DNA from: Streptomyces seoulensis
GTDB taxonomy: Bacteria > Actinomycetota > Actinomycetes > Streptomycetales > Streptomycetaceae
DNA length: 64,000 bases
Assembly (NCBI RefSeq): GCF_004328625.1
Contig: NZ_CP032229.1
Span: 1,116,001 to 1,180,000, forward strand
Direction: 5' to 3'
Part shown: one piece after another, positions 40,859 to 49,744 of the stretch
Numbering within the stretch: position 1 is the first letter of the stretch
How the letters are laid out: the number at the start of each line of letters is the position of its first letter
Program-made: the position numbers and the translations under genes
Notes under the pieces: model-generated
What the model was told of the DNA's origin: nothing
The model's database searches: none
Seen by the model: only the letters and a program-made list of their open reading frames with translations

Positions 40859-41451
40859 GCGGCACCTCCGAGGCAGCCGCGCAGCCGGTTGAGGCCGTCG
40901 CGCATCCGGGTCTTGACGGTGCCGAGCGGCAGGGCGAGCCGTTCGGCGACCTCGCGGTAGGTGTAGCCGTCGTAGTAGGCGAGGGTGACGGACTGGCGCT
41001 GGAGGTCGGTCAGCCGTCTCAGACAGCGGCGCACCCACTCCCGTTCGAGTCCGGCCTCGACCTCCTCGGTGACGTGGTCGAAGGCGGGTTCGCCGGCGCG
41101 CAGGGCCTCGCGCTGCTCGCGTTCTCCGGCCGCGCGGGCGCTGCGCACCCGGTCGACGGCGCGGCGGTGGGCGAGGGTGAGTATCCAGGACAGGGCGCTG
41201 CCGCGTGCCGGGTCGAACCGGCCCGCTGAGCGCCAGAGTTCGAGCAGCACCTCCTGGACGACCTCCTCGGACTGGGCGGGGTCGCGCACCACCCGCCGGA
41301 CCAGTCCGAACACCGGGCCGGAGATCATGCCGTACAGCTCCTCGAACGCCTGGTGGTCGCCGCCCGCCACGCGTACCAGCAGCGTTTCGGCCCCCTCACC
41401 CCGGCCGCCGTGGCCGCACCCGGCCCTGCCTGTGACCCCTCGCATCCGCAC
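40855..41451 (-). CDS. ECF RNA polymerase sigma factor, SigK type
   Basis: A 198-residue ECF sigma factor with region 2 (FEELYGMISGPVFGLVRRVV ... EEVVQEVLLELWRSAGRFD) and region 4 (LQRQSVTLAYYDGYTYREVA, KTRMRDGLNRLRG). It directs transcription of its regulon, normally including itself. The RskA gene overlaps it, and DUF4331/TPR/NicO genes are divergent, so these are likely targets. The GTG at 41451 was chosen because GGAGG lies nine bases upstream; an in-frame ATG six bases downstream is possible. Confidence 0.9.
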   Translation of the reverse strand: MRMRGVTGRAGCGHGGRGEGAETLLVRVAGGDHQAFEELYGMISGPVFGLVRRVVRDPAQSEEVVQEVLLELWRSAGRFDPARGSALSWILTLAHRRAVDRVRSARAAGEREQREALRAGEPAFDHVTEEVEAGLEREWVRRCLRRLTDLQRQSVTLAYYDGYTYREVAERLALPLGTVKTRMRDGLNRLRGCLGGAA

Positions 41452-41534
41452 GAACGCACACCTCCGGCGGTTGATACGGATCGGCGGGCCGAAAACGCGG
41501 GTCGAAAAAAGGAAAAAGAAAGTTCCTCTCCGGT

Positions 41535-41565
41535 CCAATCCGTCCGCGCCGGCCGCTCCGTATAC
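41535..41565 (+). promoter_or_regulatory. Candidate ECF promoter upstream of the DUF4331 gene
   Basis: CCAATCC (41535-41541) is followed 17 bp later by CGTATAC (41559-41565), a spacing typical of ECF promoters. It could be read by the divergent SigK-type sigma factor, but the exact consensus was not verified. Confidence 0.4.
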
Positions 41566-41601
41566 CCGTCCGTCAAGCAAGTCGGATTCGAGGACGGACG
41601 G
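41566..41601 (+). promoter_or_regulatory. Hairpin overlapping the DUF4331 ribosome-binding site
   Basis: CCGTCCGTC (41566-41574) is the perfect complement of GACGGACGG (41593-41601), which overlaps the end of GAGGA and lies one base before the ATG. Pairing would mask the start region. Confidence 0.45.
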
Positions 41602-41602
41602 C

Positions 41603-43138
41603 ATGACTCTCTTCGCCAGAAGCGGCACGGCACGCAAGGGCCTGGTCCCGCTCATCTGCGGCGCGCTGGCCGCCGGTGGGCTCGCGGCCGCCGGTGTCGC
41701 CACGCTGGAGCCGGGGGCGGCCTCCGCCTCCTCCCACCGGGAGGCCCCGCTGATCTCGGGCACCCCGCAGTACGACAACACCGATCTGTACGCGTTCGTC
41801 AGCCCCGACAAGCCGGACACGACGACGATCGTGGCCGACTGGATACCGTTCGAGGAACCGGCGGGCGGCCCCAACTTCTACACCTTCGCCGACGACGCGC
41901 AGTACGACCTGCACATAGACAGCGACGGCGACGCCCAGGACGACCTGCTCTTCCGCTACACCTTCAAGACGAGGACGAGGAACGGGAAGACGTTCCTGTA
42001 CAACACCGGCCCGGTCACCAGCCTGGACGACCCGGACCTCAACATCACCCAGACCTACGACCTCGAACTGGTCCGCATGAAGGGCGGCCACGCGATGTCC
42101 CGGACGAAGGTGGCGGACGACGTGCCGGTGGCGCCGTCCAACGTGGGCAAGGCGTCCATGCCGGACTACGGCAAGCTGCGTTCGCAGGCGGTGTACAGGA
42201 CAGCGGGCGGCGCGGCGACCTTCGCGGGACAGGCGGACGACCCGTTCTTCCTGGACCTGCGCGTCTTCGACCTGCTGTACGGCGGCAACCTCAGCGAGGT
42301 CGGCCGGGACACCCTCAAGGGCTACAACGTCAACACGATCGCCCTCCAGGTCCCCAACGACCTGATCCGGCAGTCGGCCGGCCAGCCGGTCGTCGGCATC
42401 TGGTCCACCACCCAGCGCCGCAACGCCCAGGGCTACTACAGCCAGGTCTCCCGCCTCGGCAACCCGCTGGTCAACGAGGTGGTCAACCCGCAGGCGGACA
42501 AGGACCGCTTCAACGCCTCGCAGCCCTCGCACGACGCCCAGTTCCTGAAGAACGTCACCAACCCCGAGCTGCCCAAGCTCATCCAGGGCATCTACAAGAT
42601 CGACGCCCCGGCCGAGCCGCGCGACGACCTGGTGGACGTCTTCCTCAAGGGCGTCAAGGGCCTCAACCAGCCCCCGAACGTGCGCCCTTCGGAGCAGCTC
42701 CGGCTGAACACCTCGATCAGGCCGACGATGCACCCCAAGCGGCTCGGCGTACTGGACGGCGACAACGCGGGCTTCCCCAACGGGCGCCGGCTCACCGACG
42801 ACGTGGTCGACGAGGCCCTCCAGGTCGTCGAGGGCGAACTCCTGGGCGCCAAGAACGACTTGGGTGACGCGGTGGACGCCAACGACAAGAAGTTCGAGAA
42901 GTCCTTCCCCTACGTCGCCCAGCCCACGGCGGGTTCGCGGGGCGCGCTGGCCAAGGGCACGACCGCGGGCGCCGACGTCAAGAGCCAGCTCGGCGACGCG
43001 CTGAGCCCGGCCTCGGCGGCGGGCGGCACCAGCGACACGGTGCTGATCGCCGGCTCGGCGGCGGCGGGCGCGGCCGCAATCCTGCTGCTGGGCACGGTCG
43101 TCGGCTGGTGGCGGCGCCGGATGCGCCGCGCCTACTGA
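41603..43138 (+). CDS. DUF4331 family secreted, membrane-anchored protein
   Basis: A 511-residue DUF4331 protein. A signal peptide (~1-42) precedes the conserved ASSHREAPLISGTPQYDNTD block; further blocks include FYTFADDAQYDLHIDSDGDA and GGNLSEVGRDTLKGYNVNTI. Near the C-terminus a membrane helix (IAGSAAAGAAAILLLGTVVG) and basic tail WWRRRMRRAY follow a Gly-rich linker, so it is held outside the membrane. The biochemical role of DUF4331 is unknown. The gene is divergent from sigma/anti-sigma genes and heads a TPR-NicO pair, suggesting an envelope stress or metal-linked role. Confidence 0.87.
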   Translation: MTLFARSGTARKGLVPLICGALAAGGLAAAGVATLEPGAASASSHREAPLISGTPQYDNTDLYAFVSPDKPDTTTIVADWIPFEEPAGGPNFYTFADDAQYDLHIDSDGDAQDDLLFRYTFKTRTRNGKTFLYNTGPVTSLDDPDLNITQTYDLELVRMKGGHAMSRTKVADDVPVAPSNVGKASMPDYGKLRSQAVYRTAGGAATFAGQADDPFFLDLRVFDLLYGGNLSEVGRDTLKGYNVNTIALQVPNDLIRQSAGQPVVGIWSTTQRRNAQGYYSQVSRLGNPLVNEVVNPQADKDRFNASQPSHDAQFLKNVTNPELPKLIQGIYKIDAPAEPRDDLVDVFLKGVKGLNQPPNVRPSEQLRLNTSIRPTMHPKRLGVLDGDNAGFPNGRRLTDDVVDEALQVVEGELLGAKNDLGDAVDANDKKFEKSFPYVAQPTAGSRGALAKGTTAGADVKSQLGDALSPASAAGGTSDTVLIAGSAAAGAAAILLLGTVVGWWRRRMRRAY

Positions 43139-43152
43139 ACCACCCCTTGAGC

Positions 43153-43203
43153 GACCGGCACGGCCCGTACCCCTTCCCCCACGGCGGGCCGCGCCGGTCT
43201 TTC
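43153..43203 (+). terminator. Terminator hairpin after DUF4331
   Basis: GACCGGC-A-CGGCCCG (43153-43167) pairs with 43185-43199 with one internal mismatch, followed by TTT and Cs. It separates DUF4331 from the TPR gene. Confidence 0.6.
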
Positions 43204-43235
43204 CCCACCACCACCAGGCGAACCAGGAGAGGGCG

Positions 43236-44621
43236 ATGGGCCCGCGTACGAGTAGTGACGAGCAGACCGGCGGCACGCCGGACGGTCGTGTTCAGGGGCG
43301 CCGACGGACGGCGTGGCGGGTGGCTTCCGCGACCCTGCTGGCCGTCGCACTGACCGGCGGCGCGGTCGCCTTCGGGGCCGCGCGGGACGGCGGGCGGCCG
43401 GCTCCGGCCGCCGCCTCGGCCGCCCTGGACCCCGGCGCGCTGGCGGGCGCCGACCCGGACGCGGCCGTCGCCGCGCTCCAGACCCAGCTGAAGGCGCAGC
43501 CCAAGGACCACGACGGCTGGGCCACCCTCGGCCTCGCCTATGTGGAGCAGGCCCGCACCAAGGGCGATCCGGCCCGGTACCCGCAGGCGCAGGCGGCCCT
43601 GAAGCGCTCCCTCGCGCTCGCCCCAGGCAACGACAGGGCGGTGGCCGGACAGGCCGCCCTCGCCGCGGCCCGCCACGACTTCGCCGGCGCCCTCGCCGGC
43701 GCGGACCGCGCCCTGAAGCACAACCCCTACGACGAACGCGCCCTGTGCTCCCGCATCGACGCCCTGGTCGAACTCGGCCGGTACGCCGAGGCGGCCCGCG
43801 CCGCCGACACCGCCGACGCCCGCAGGCCCGGCATCCCCGTCTTCACCCGGTACGCCTACGTGCACGAGCTGCGCGGCGACGTCACCACGGCCCGGCGCGT
43901 CCTCCAGCAGGCGCTCACCGGCGCGACCTCCCCCGGCGACATCGCCTACGTGGCCGCCCAGCTCGGCCAACTCGCATGGAACCAGGGCGACTACAAGAGA
44001 GCGCTCACCCAGTACGCCCGCGCCCTGGCCGCCGACGACACCTACCTCCCCGCGCTGGAGGGCCGGGCCCGCGCCCGGGCGGCGAGCGGACAGCAGGCCG
44101 CCGCGATCAAGGGACTTGAGGCGGTCGTCGCCCGCGCCCCGCTGCCCACCTCGCTGGTGGCGCTCGGGGAGCTGTACGAGGCGCGCGGCGGTGCCGGTGA
44201 CCGGGAGAGGGCGCGCGAGCAGTACACGCTGGTCCAGGCGTGGATCGCGCTGGCCCGCGCCAACGGGGTCGACGCCGACCTCGACACCGCGCTGGCCGCC
44301 GCCGACCACGGCGACAAGGCGGCCGCCCTGCGCGCCGCCCGCGCCGAGTGGGCCCGCCGGCACACCGTCCACACGGCGGACGCCCTCGCCTGGGCGCTGC
44401 ACGTCAACGGCCACGACACGGAGGCCCTCGCGCACGCCCGGGAGGCCACCGCCACCGGCTACCGCAACGCGTCCTTCCTCTACCACCGGGGCGTCGTCGA
44501 ACTCGCCACCGGCCACGCGAAGGAGGGCCGCGCCTCACTGGCGGCGGCGCTGAGGCTGAACCCCGGCTTCTCCCCGCTCGGTGCCGCGGACGCCCGCAAG
44601 GCGCTGGAGGGGGCCGAGTGA
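43236..44621 (+). CDS. TPR protein with N-terminal membrane anchor
   Basis: A 461-residue protein. One N-terminal hydrophobic segment (~28-48, VASATLLAVALTGGAVAFG) anchors or exports it; the rest is tetratricopeptide-like helical repeats (e.g. DGWATLGLAYVEQART, RALTQYARALAADDTYLPAL, YHRGVVELATGHAKEGRAS). It probably acts as an extracytoplasmic scaffold. It overlaps the following NicO-type gene by 4 bp (GTGA), so they are co-translated and may form one complex. Confidence 0.85.
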   Translation: MGPRTSSDEQTGGTPDGRVQGRRRTAWRVASATLLAVALTGGAVAFGAARDGGRPAPAAASAALDPGALAGADPDAAVAALQTQLKAQPKDHDGWATLGLAYVEQARTKGDPARYPQAQAALKRSLALAPGNDRAVAGQAALAAARHDFAGALAGADRALKHNPYDERALCSRIDALVELGRYAEAARAADTADARRPGIPVFTRYAYVHELRGDVTTARRVLQQALTGATSPGDIAYVAAQLGQLAWNQGDYKRALTQYARALAADDTYLPALEGRARARAASGQQAAAIKGLEAVVARAPLPTSLVALGELYEARGGAGDRERAREQYTLVQAWIALARANGVDADLDTALAAADHGDKAAALRAARAEWARRHTVHTADALAWALHVNGHDTEALAHAREATATGYRNASFLYHRGVVELATGHAKEGRASLAAALRLNPGFSPLGAADARKALEGAE

Positions 44622-46207
44622 GGCTCCGCCGTCCCCTCGCCGTCCTCGCGGGCGCCTGCGCCGTACTGCTCGGCTCCGCCTCGGCGGCGGACGCGCATCC
44701 CCTGGGCAACTTCACCGTCAACCGGTACGACGGCCTGGTCGCCGCTCCCGGCGCCCTCCGCGTCACCCATGTCGAGGACCTCGCGGAGATCCCGGCGACC
44801 CAGGCCAAGCCGGAGCTGGAACGGCTCGGCACCGCCCGGTGGGCCTCGTCGCGCTGTGCCGAGGCGGCGCGGGGCAGCGAGGTCACGGTGGGCGGGCGCC
44901 GGGTCGCGGTCACGGTGTCGGCCGCGCGGGCCGAGCTGCGGCCGGGGCAGGCGGGGCTGGACACCCTGCGGCTGGAGTGCGCGGAGTCGGCCCCCCTGCC
45001 CGAGGGTGCGACGGTGAGCGTCGGGTTCCGCAGCGCCGGGGTGTCCTCCGGGCCGGGGTGGCGGGAGATCACGGCACGGGGTGACCGGATGACGCTGAGC
45101 CGGTCCGACGTGCCGCGCGAGTCGGTCTCGCGTGAACTCACCACCTATCCGGCCGGCTTGCTCTCCTCCCCCGCCGACACCTCCACCGCCCGGCTCACGC
45201 TCCGGCCCGGCGGGGCGGCCCTCTCCCCGGAACGGGACGCGCCCGGCGCCTCGGTGCTGCCGCGCGGCGCCGACCGCTGGACCCAGGCGCTCAACGATCT
45301 GGTCGCCCGGCGTGACCTCACCCTCGGCTTCGCCACGCTCGCCCTGCTCATCGCGGTCGGGCTGGGCGCGGCCCACGCGCTGGCACCGGGACACGGCAAG
45401 ACGCTGATGGCCGCCGCCGCTGCCGCCCGGGGCGGACGGGCCCGGCTGCGGGACGTGCTCCCGCTGGCCGCCTCGGTCACCGTCACCCACACCCTCGGGG
45501 TGGTCGCGCTGGGGCTCCTGGTGACGGCCGGCTCCGCCGCGACCCCCTCGGTGGTGGCGTGGCTGGGGGTGGCGAGCGGGGCGCTGGTGCTCGGGGCGGG
45601 GGTGAGCCTCGTACGGCGGGCTTGGCGGGGACGGGGGGTTCAGGTCGCGCACACCCGTGAACCGGTGCCGGTGCCGGCCGCCGGGGTGGAGGGGCGGGCG
45701 TTGGCGCTGGTGGGCGGGGGTGATGGTGGGGAGGCACATGTGGGTGCGCACCACGGCGCGGGGCCACATGTGCCCAACCACCACCCGCACCCCCACCCCC
45801 ACCCCCACACCCACCCCCACACCCACACCCACGGTGGCCACACCCACACCCACCCCACAGCCCCCACCCTCAAAGGCACCCTCCTCCTCGGCTTCGCGGG
45901 CGGCCTCGTGCCCAGCCCCTCCGCCGTGGTCGTCCTGGTGGGTGCCGCCGCCCTCGGCCAGGCATGGTTCGGCCTGCTCCTGGTCGTGGCGTACGGCGCC
46001 GGCCTCGCCCTGACCCTCACCGCCGCCGGCTTCGCCGTGGTCCGCCTCGGCTCGGTCACCGGCCGCCTCCTGGACCGGAACCCGGCCCGCCGTGCCCACC
46101 CCCTCGCCGCCCTGATCCGCCGCGCGGTCCCGCTGGCCTCCGCGCTGGCCGTGCTGGTGCTGGGCGCCGGATTGATGCTCAAGGGGGTCGCAAGCGCTCT
46201 CGGCTGA
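44618..46207 (+). CDS. NicO/HupE-type nickel-cobalt transporter with extracytoplasmic domain and His-rich loop
   Basis: A 529-residue membrane protein. A signal peptide (~1-24, ends ADAHP) is followed by a large exported domain (HPLGNFTVNRYDGLVAAPG ... to ~210), then about six membrane helices of the NicO (RcnA-like) type with GAAHALAPGHGKTLMAAAAA. A histidine-rich loop (~386-417) alternates HP and HT dipeptides. NicO proteins move Ni2+ or Co2+ out of the cell; the histidine loop likely binds metal. The gene is last in the sigma-adjacent cluster. Export is more likely than import, by RcnA analogy. Confidence 0.87.
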   Translation: MRLRRPLAVLAGACAVLLGSASAADAHPLGNFTVNRYDGLVAAPGALRVTHVEDLAEIPATQAKPELERLGTARWASSRCAEAARGSEVTVGGRRVAVTVSAARAELRPGQAGLDTLRLECAESAPLPEGATVSVGFRSAGVSSGPGWREITARGDRMTLSRSDVPRESVSRELTTYPAGLLSSPADTSTARLTLRPGGAALSPERDAPGASVLPRGADRWTQALNDLVARRDLTLGFATLALLIAVGLGAAHALAPGHGKTLMAAAAAARGGRARLRDVLPLAASVTVTHTLGVVALGLLVTAGSAATPSVVAWLGVASGALVLGAGVSLVRRAWRGRGVQVAHTREPVPVPAAGVEGRALALVGGGDGGEAHVGAHHGAGPHVPNHHPHPHPHPHTHPHTHTHGGHTHTHPTAPTLKGTLLLGFAGGLVPSPSAVVVLVGAAALGQAWFGLLLVVAYGAGLALTLTAAGFAVVRLGSVTGRLLDRNPARRAHPLAALIRRAVPLASALAVLVLGAGLMLKGVASALG

Positions 46208-46252
46208 GCTAGGTTGTTCAGGATTCGCGCGACGTGCCATGGGGGGAAGCCC

Positions 46253-47794
46253 GTGTCAGAACAGCCGGGACGCGATCGGTTGATCGCCGGCCGTTACCGT
46301 CTGCTGTCCCCGCTGGGCGAGGGCGGCATGGGCACCGTGTGGCGCGCCCACGACGAGGTGCTCCAGCGCGAGGTGGCCGTCAAGGAGGTACGCGCCCCGG
46401 CCGGGCTGCCCGCCGGGGACGTGGAGCGGATGTACGCCCGCCTGGAGCGCGAGGCGTGGGCGGCGGCTCGGGTCGCCCACCCCAACGTGGTCACGGTGTA
46501 CGACGTGGCGATGGAGGGCGGCCGCCCCTGGATCGTCATGGAGCTGGTGCGCGGCCGCTCGCTCGCCGACATCCTGGAGACCACCGGCCCGCTGTCCGTG
46601 ACGGAGACCGCCCGCGTCAGCGCCGAGGTGCTGGACGCGCTGCGCGCCGCGCACGACGTCGGCGTACTGCACCGGGACGTGAAGCCGGCCAATGTGCTGC
46701 TGTCCGACGACGGCCGGGTGGTGCTGACCGACTTCGGTATCGCCTCGGTCGAGGGCAGCTCTGCGCTGACCATGGCCGGAGAGGTCATCGGCTCGCCCGA
46801 ATTCCTGTCCCCGGAGCGGGCGTTGGGCCGTACCCCGGGCCCCGGGTCGGACCTGTGGTCGCTGGGCGTGCTGCTGTACGCGGCGGTGGAGGGCGGCTCC
46901 CCGTTCCGGCACGACACCCCGCTGGCCACCCTGCGCGCCGTGGTGGACGAGCCCCTGCCGCCCCCGCGCCTGGCGGGCCCGCTCACCCCGGTCATCGAGG
47001 GCCTGCTCCGCAAGGACCCCGAGGAACGGCTGCCCGCCGAGCAGGCCGCCCGTGACCTGCGGCTGATCGCGGCCGGGGGCGCGCCCACGACCCGTGTGGC
47101 CTACGTACCGCCACCCCCGCCGACCGTGCCGCTGCCGGAGGGCGAGCCCGACCCGGGGCCACCGGTGCGCGAACGCCGGGCCGGTGTCGTCCTGGTGATC
47201 GGCGTGCTCGCCCTGGTCCTGGCGCTGGCCGGGCTGACGTACACCCTGCTGCACCGGGACGACGGCGACCGGAACGAGGGCGGGAGCACGCCGAGCGCGA
47301 CAGTGACGAAGACCGGTGAGCCCCGCTCCCCCACGCCGACCAGCCACGAGCCGTCGCCGTCGACCTCCAAGAGCAGCGCGCCGCCGAGCAGCAGCGAGCC
47401 CGCGCAGTCGGTACGGGTGGCGCTGAGCGGTGAGCACACGCGGTACGAGGGGAGTTGTCCGCCGCCGGAGGCCGAGTCGCCGGTGTTCACCGCGACGTTC
47501 ACCGTGGGGCGGCTGCCCGCCGAGGTGCGGTACCGGTGGAAGCTGAGGCATGGCTCGTTCGAGGGCCGGGAGTGGCGCACGCTGTCCTTCCCCGAGGGCG
47601 GGGAGCGGACGCGGCAGGCGCGGGTGACCGTGCGGACGAACGACGAGGACGGCGCGTCGGAGAACGCGATCAGCGTCGAGGTGCGCGAGCCGGAGCGGGC
47701 CACGTCCGACGAGGTGCCGTTCACCGTGACGTGTGACAAGACGACGGAGACCCCGTCGGACGGGGCCTCCGCTTCATCCTCTGGCACACCGTGA
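46253..47794 (+). CDS. Membrane Ser/Thr protein kinase (PknB type) with extracellular domain
   Basis: A 513-residue receptor-like kinase. The kinase domain (~12-270) has GEGGMGTVW (glycine loop), AVKE, HRDVKPAN, DFGIAS and GSPEFLSPE; one membrane helix (~310-332, VVLVIGVLALVLALAGLTY) follows; the outer part has a Ser/Thr/Pro linker and a ~100-residue beta domain with Cys (EGSCPPPEAE, VTCDKTT) of unknown ligand. GGGGGGAAGCCC precedes the GTG at 46253. It does not have PASTA repeats, so muropeptide sensing is not implied. Confidence 0.93.
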   Translation: MSEQPGRDRLIAGRYRLLSPLGEGGMGTVWRAHDEVLQREVAVKEVRAPAGLPAGDVERMYARLEREAWAAARVAHPNVVTVYDVAMEGGRPWIVMELVRGRSLADILETTGPLSVTETARVSAEVLDALRAAHDVGVLHRDVKPANVLLSDDGRVVLTDFGIASVEGSSALTMAGEVIGSPEFLSPERALGRTPGPGSDLWSLGVLLYAAVEGGSPFRHDTPLATLRAVVDEPLPPPRLAGPLTPVIEGLLRKDPEERLPAEQAARDLRLIAAGGAPTTRVAYVPPPPPTVPLPEGEPDPGPPVRERRAGVVLVIGVLALVLALAGLTYTLLHRDDGDRNEGGSTPSATVTKTGEPRSPTPTSHEPSPSTSKSSAPPSSSEPAQSVRVALSGEHTRYEGSCPPPEAESPVFTATFTVGRLPAEVRYRWKLRHGSFEGREWRTLSFPEGGERTRQARVTVRTNDEDGASENAISVEVREPERATSDEVPFTVTCDKTTETPSDGASASSSGTP

Positions 47795-47863
47795 TATTTC
47801 GTTCGTCCGAGTGAGTCCCGCACGGCTCACATTGACGGGGTCACCCTGGTGGACGGTGGGGGG

Positions 47864-48658
47864 TCAGGCCGCGTTGGTGAGCACGGGGAGATAGCCGCCG
47901 GACTGTCCGGCCGCCGTCGGGTGGTACGACTCGCCGATGTTGGTCCAGTTGACGCTGTGCAGCCAGGAGTTGCTGGAGCAGATCTCATGGCCGGTGAAGG
48001 TGGTCCGGACGTCGCCGAAGACGAAGCCGTGGGCCTGGGCGCGCTTCTGGATGGCGCTGTCCATGTAGTCGGAGGCGCTGTTGATCGCGGAGCGCTTGGT
48101 CTCGGAGAGGCCGAGGCAGCTCTGGCCGAGCAGGTAGAAGCGCGGGTAGCCGATGACGACCACGCGGGCGGAGGGGGACTTGGCGCTGATCGCGTTGTAC
48201 ACGGCGTCGAGCTTGCCGGGCAGGGTGGAGTCGACGTAGGCGCGGGCGGTGTTGATCCGGGACAGACAGGTGCTGTCGGAGGAGATGACACAGGTGGTCA
48301 TGACGTCGGCGAAGCCGGCGTCATTGCCGCCGATGGTGATGGACACCAGGCCGGTGGAGGAGTTGAGCGAGCCCAGCTGGTTCGCCAGGACGTCGTCCGT
48401 GGTGGCGCCCGAACAGGCGTTGAAGGCGAACGAGGACGGGCCGTGCGCGGCGTTCCAGAGGTAGGGGTACGCCTTGGTACTGCGGTCGCAGTCGCCGCTG
48501 GAGCTGATGTAACTGCCTGAGCCGACCCCGGAGGAGTAGGAGTCGCCGAGCGCCACATAGCCGCCGGTGGCGGCCTGCGACGATCCGGCACCGGCGAGGG
48601 TGAAGCCGGTGGCGAGGAGGAGTGAAGCCACGTATGCCGCAATTCGGGTACGTCTCAT
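47864..48658 (-). CDS. Secreted SGNH/GDSL lipase/esterase
   Basis: A 264-residue secreted hydrolase with signal peptide (MRRTRIAAYVASLLLATGF) and SGNH blocks: GDSYSSGVGSG (nucleophile Ser), ACSGATT, TIGGNDAGF and the final ESYHPTAAGQSG (His). No Asp precedes the final His, as in the Streptomyces scabies esterase, which uses a Ser-His dyad. Six Cys suggest disulfides. GGGAGG precedes the ATG at 48658. It resembles, from memory, the S. coelicolor lipase at a similar locus (SCO1725). It hydrolyses lipids or esters outside the cell. Confidence 0.92.
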   Translation of the reverse strand: MRRTRIAAYVASLLLATGFTLAGAGSSQAATGGYVALGDSYSSGVGSGSYISSSGDCDRSTKAYPYLWNAAHGPSSFAFNACSGATTDDVLANQLGSLNSSTGLVSITIGGNDAGFADVMTTCVISSDSTCLSRINTARAYVDSTLPGKLDAVYNAISAKSPSARVVVIGYPRFYLLGQSCLGLSETKRSAINSASDYMDSAIQKRAQAHGFVFGDVRTTFTGHEICSSNSWLHSVNWTNIGESYHPTAAGQSGGYLPVLTNAA

Positions 48659-48921
48659 GGAACCTCCCTTTAGCAGGATCTCTGCCACAACTTTGGTACC
48701 AGCTACGCGCGTTGACGGGAAGTGTTCATGCCAAAACAATTTCGGGTCTCAACCATGATCGGCCGATTGAACTGACGCCTCGCCACATAGCACAAGCCAC
48801 AGGCGGGTTCATGGACAATCCCCCGGAAGGGTCACGGAGACAGAGGTCGTCTTGACGCCCTCGGAGCGGCTGCGCCACATTGAAGCCCGGCATCCGGCGC
48901 GTCGGGGGGCAAAGTCGGCCC

Positions 48922-49392
48922 ATGCGGTCCTCAACTGGCAACAGATCCACGGCAGATGGCTTTACAGCGGGTGAAGGTGGGCGGCGGGCAGGTCCGGGGA
49001 GGGACCTGTCGGCACTGCTCGCCGGAGCCGCGACCGGCATCGCCGCGTGCGGCGCGCTGCTCGCGCTCATCGGCTCCGGCTCACCGCTGCGCGGCCCGTG
49101 CGCGCTGTTCTTCCTGCTCGCCGCACCCGCCCTGGCCATCGCCGTGGCACTGCGCGGTCTCGACCCCTTCGGCCGGCTGATCGCCGCGCTCGCGGGGGCG
49201 GTGGCGCTCGACATGCTGGTCGCCCAGGCCATGTTGACCGTGCACCGCTGGTCGGTGACCGGCGGGATCGTCGCCGTGACCGCACTCAGCCTGCTGATCC
49301 TTGCGGCCGGCCGGGTACGGCAGCGACCGGGCGCACGGGAGGGGAGCAAAACAGGCCAAAGTTTCGTAACGGCCAAACCAACTGATTCGTGA
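48922..49392 (+). CDS. Hypothetical membrane protein
   Basis: A 156-residue protein with a ~30-residue polar N-terminus and four hydrophobic segments (GAATGIAACGALLALIGSG, CALFFLLAAPALAIAVAL, LIAALAGAVALDMLVAQA, GGIVAVTALSLLILAAG). I do not recognise a family. The start at 48922 is uncertain (a GGGGGG run lies 12 bases upstream; an ATG 42 bases earlier is possible). It precedes the glycan operon by 352 bp and may be unrelated. Confidence 0.6.
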   Translation: MRSSTGNRSTADGFTAGEGGRRAGPGRDLSALLAGAATGIAACGALLALIGSGSPLRGPCALFFLLAAPALAIAVALRGLDPFGRLIAALAGAVALDMLVAQAMLTVHRWSVTGGIVAVTALSLLILAAGRVRQRPGAREGSKTGQSFVTAKPTDS

Positions 49393-49744
49393 GACCACGT
49401 CCAGGTCTTGCGATTCTGCTTCTATCGTCAATACCGTCGTACATCTCACCCGCATCGGTCCGTCGCCCACGGTTCAGGGGAGGGCTCGGAGCCGTGACGC
49501 ACCGGGGTGAGGCGCGGTAGGGGGGTGCCGCGCTCGGTGACCGCACCAGGTGACCGGGCCGTGCCGCGCGACCGGAGGTCCTTGCACGCTCGGGGGCCCG
49601 GTCAGCTTTGCCAGCTCGTCCTTTTCCGGCCCGGAGCGCGATTCGCCGTGCCGCGGGCCAGGACGAGAACCCCCCTTTCGAACCGGACACACAGCCGGGC
49701 CGCCCGAGGGGCGGGCGGTCCACCGGACGAGAGGGACCACAGTC
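49393..49744 (+). other. Long untranslated region before the glycan operon
   Basis: A 352-bp gap with no convincing gene. It must carry the operon promoter and leader, but no clear -35/-10 pair is seen. It ends in GAGAGG before the first ATG. Confidence 0.4.

Noticed and set aside
45780..45870. Low-complexity CACCC tract considered as a sequencing artefact or satellite
   Set aside because: It stays in frame in the NicO gene and encodes the histidine-rich loop usual for RcnA-type transporters.
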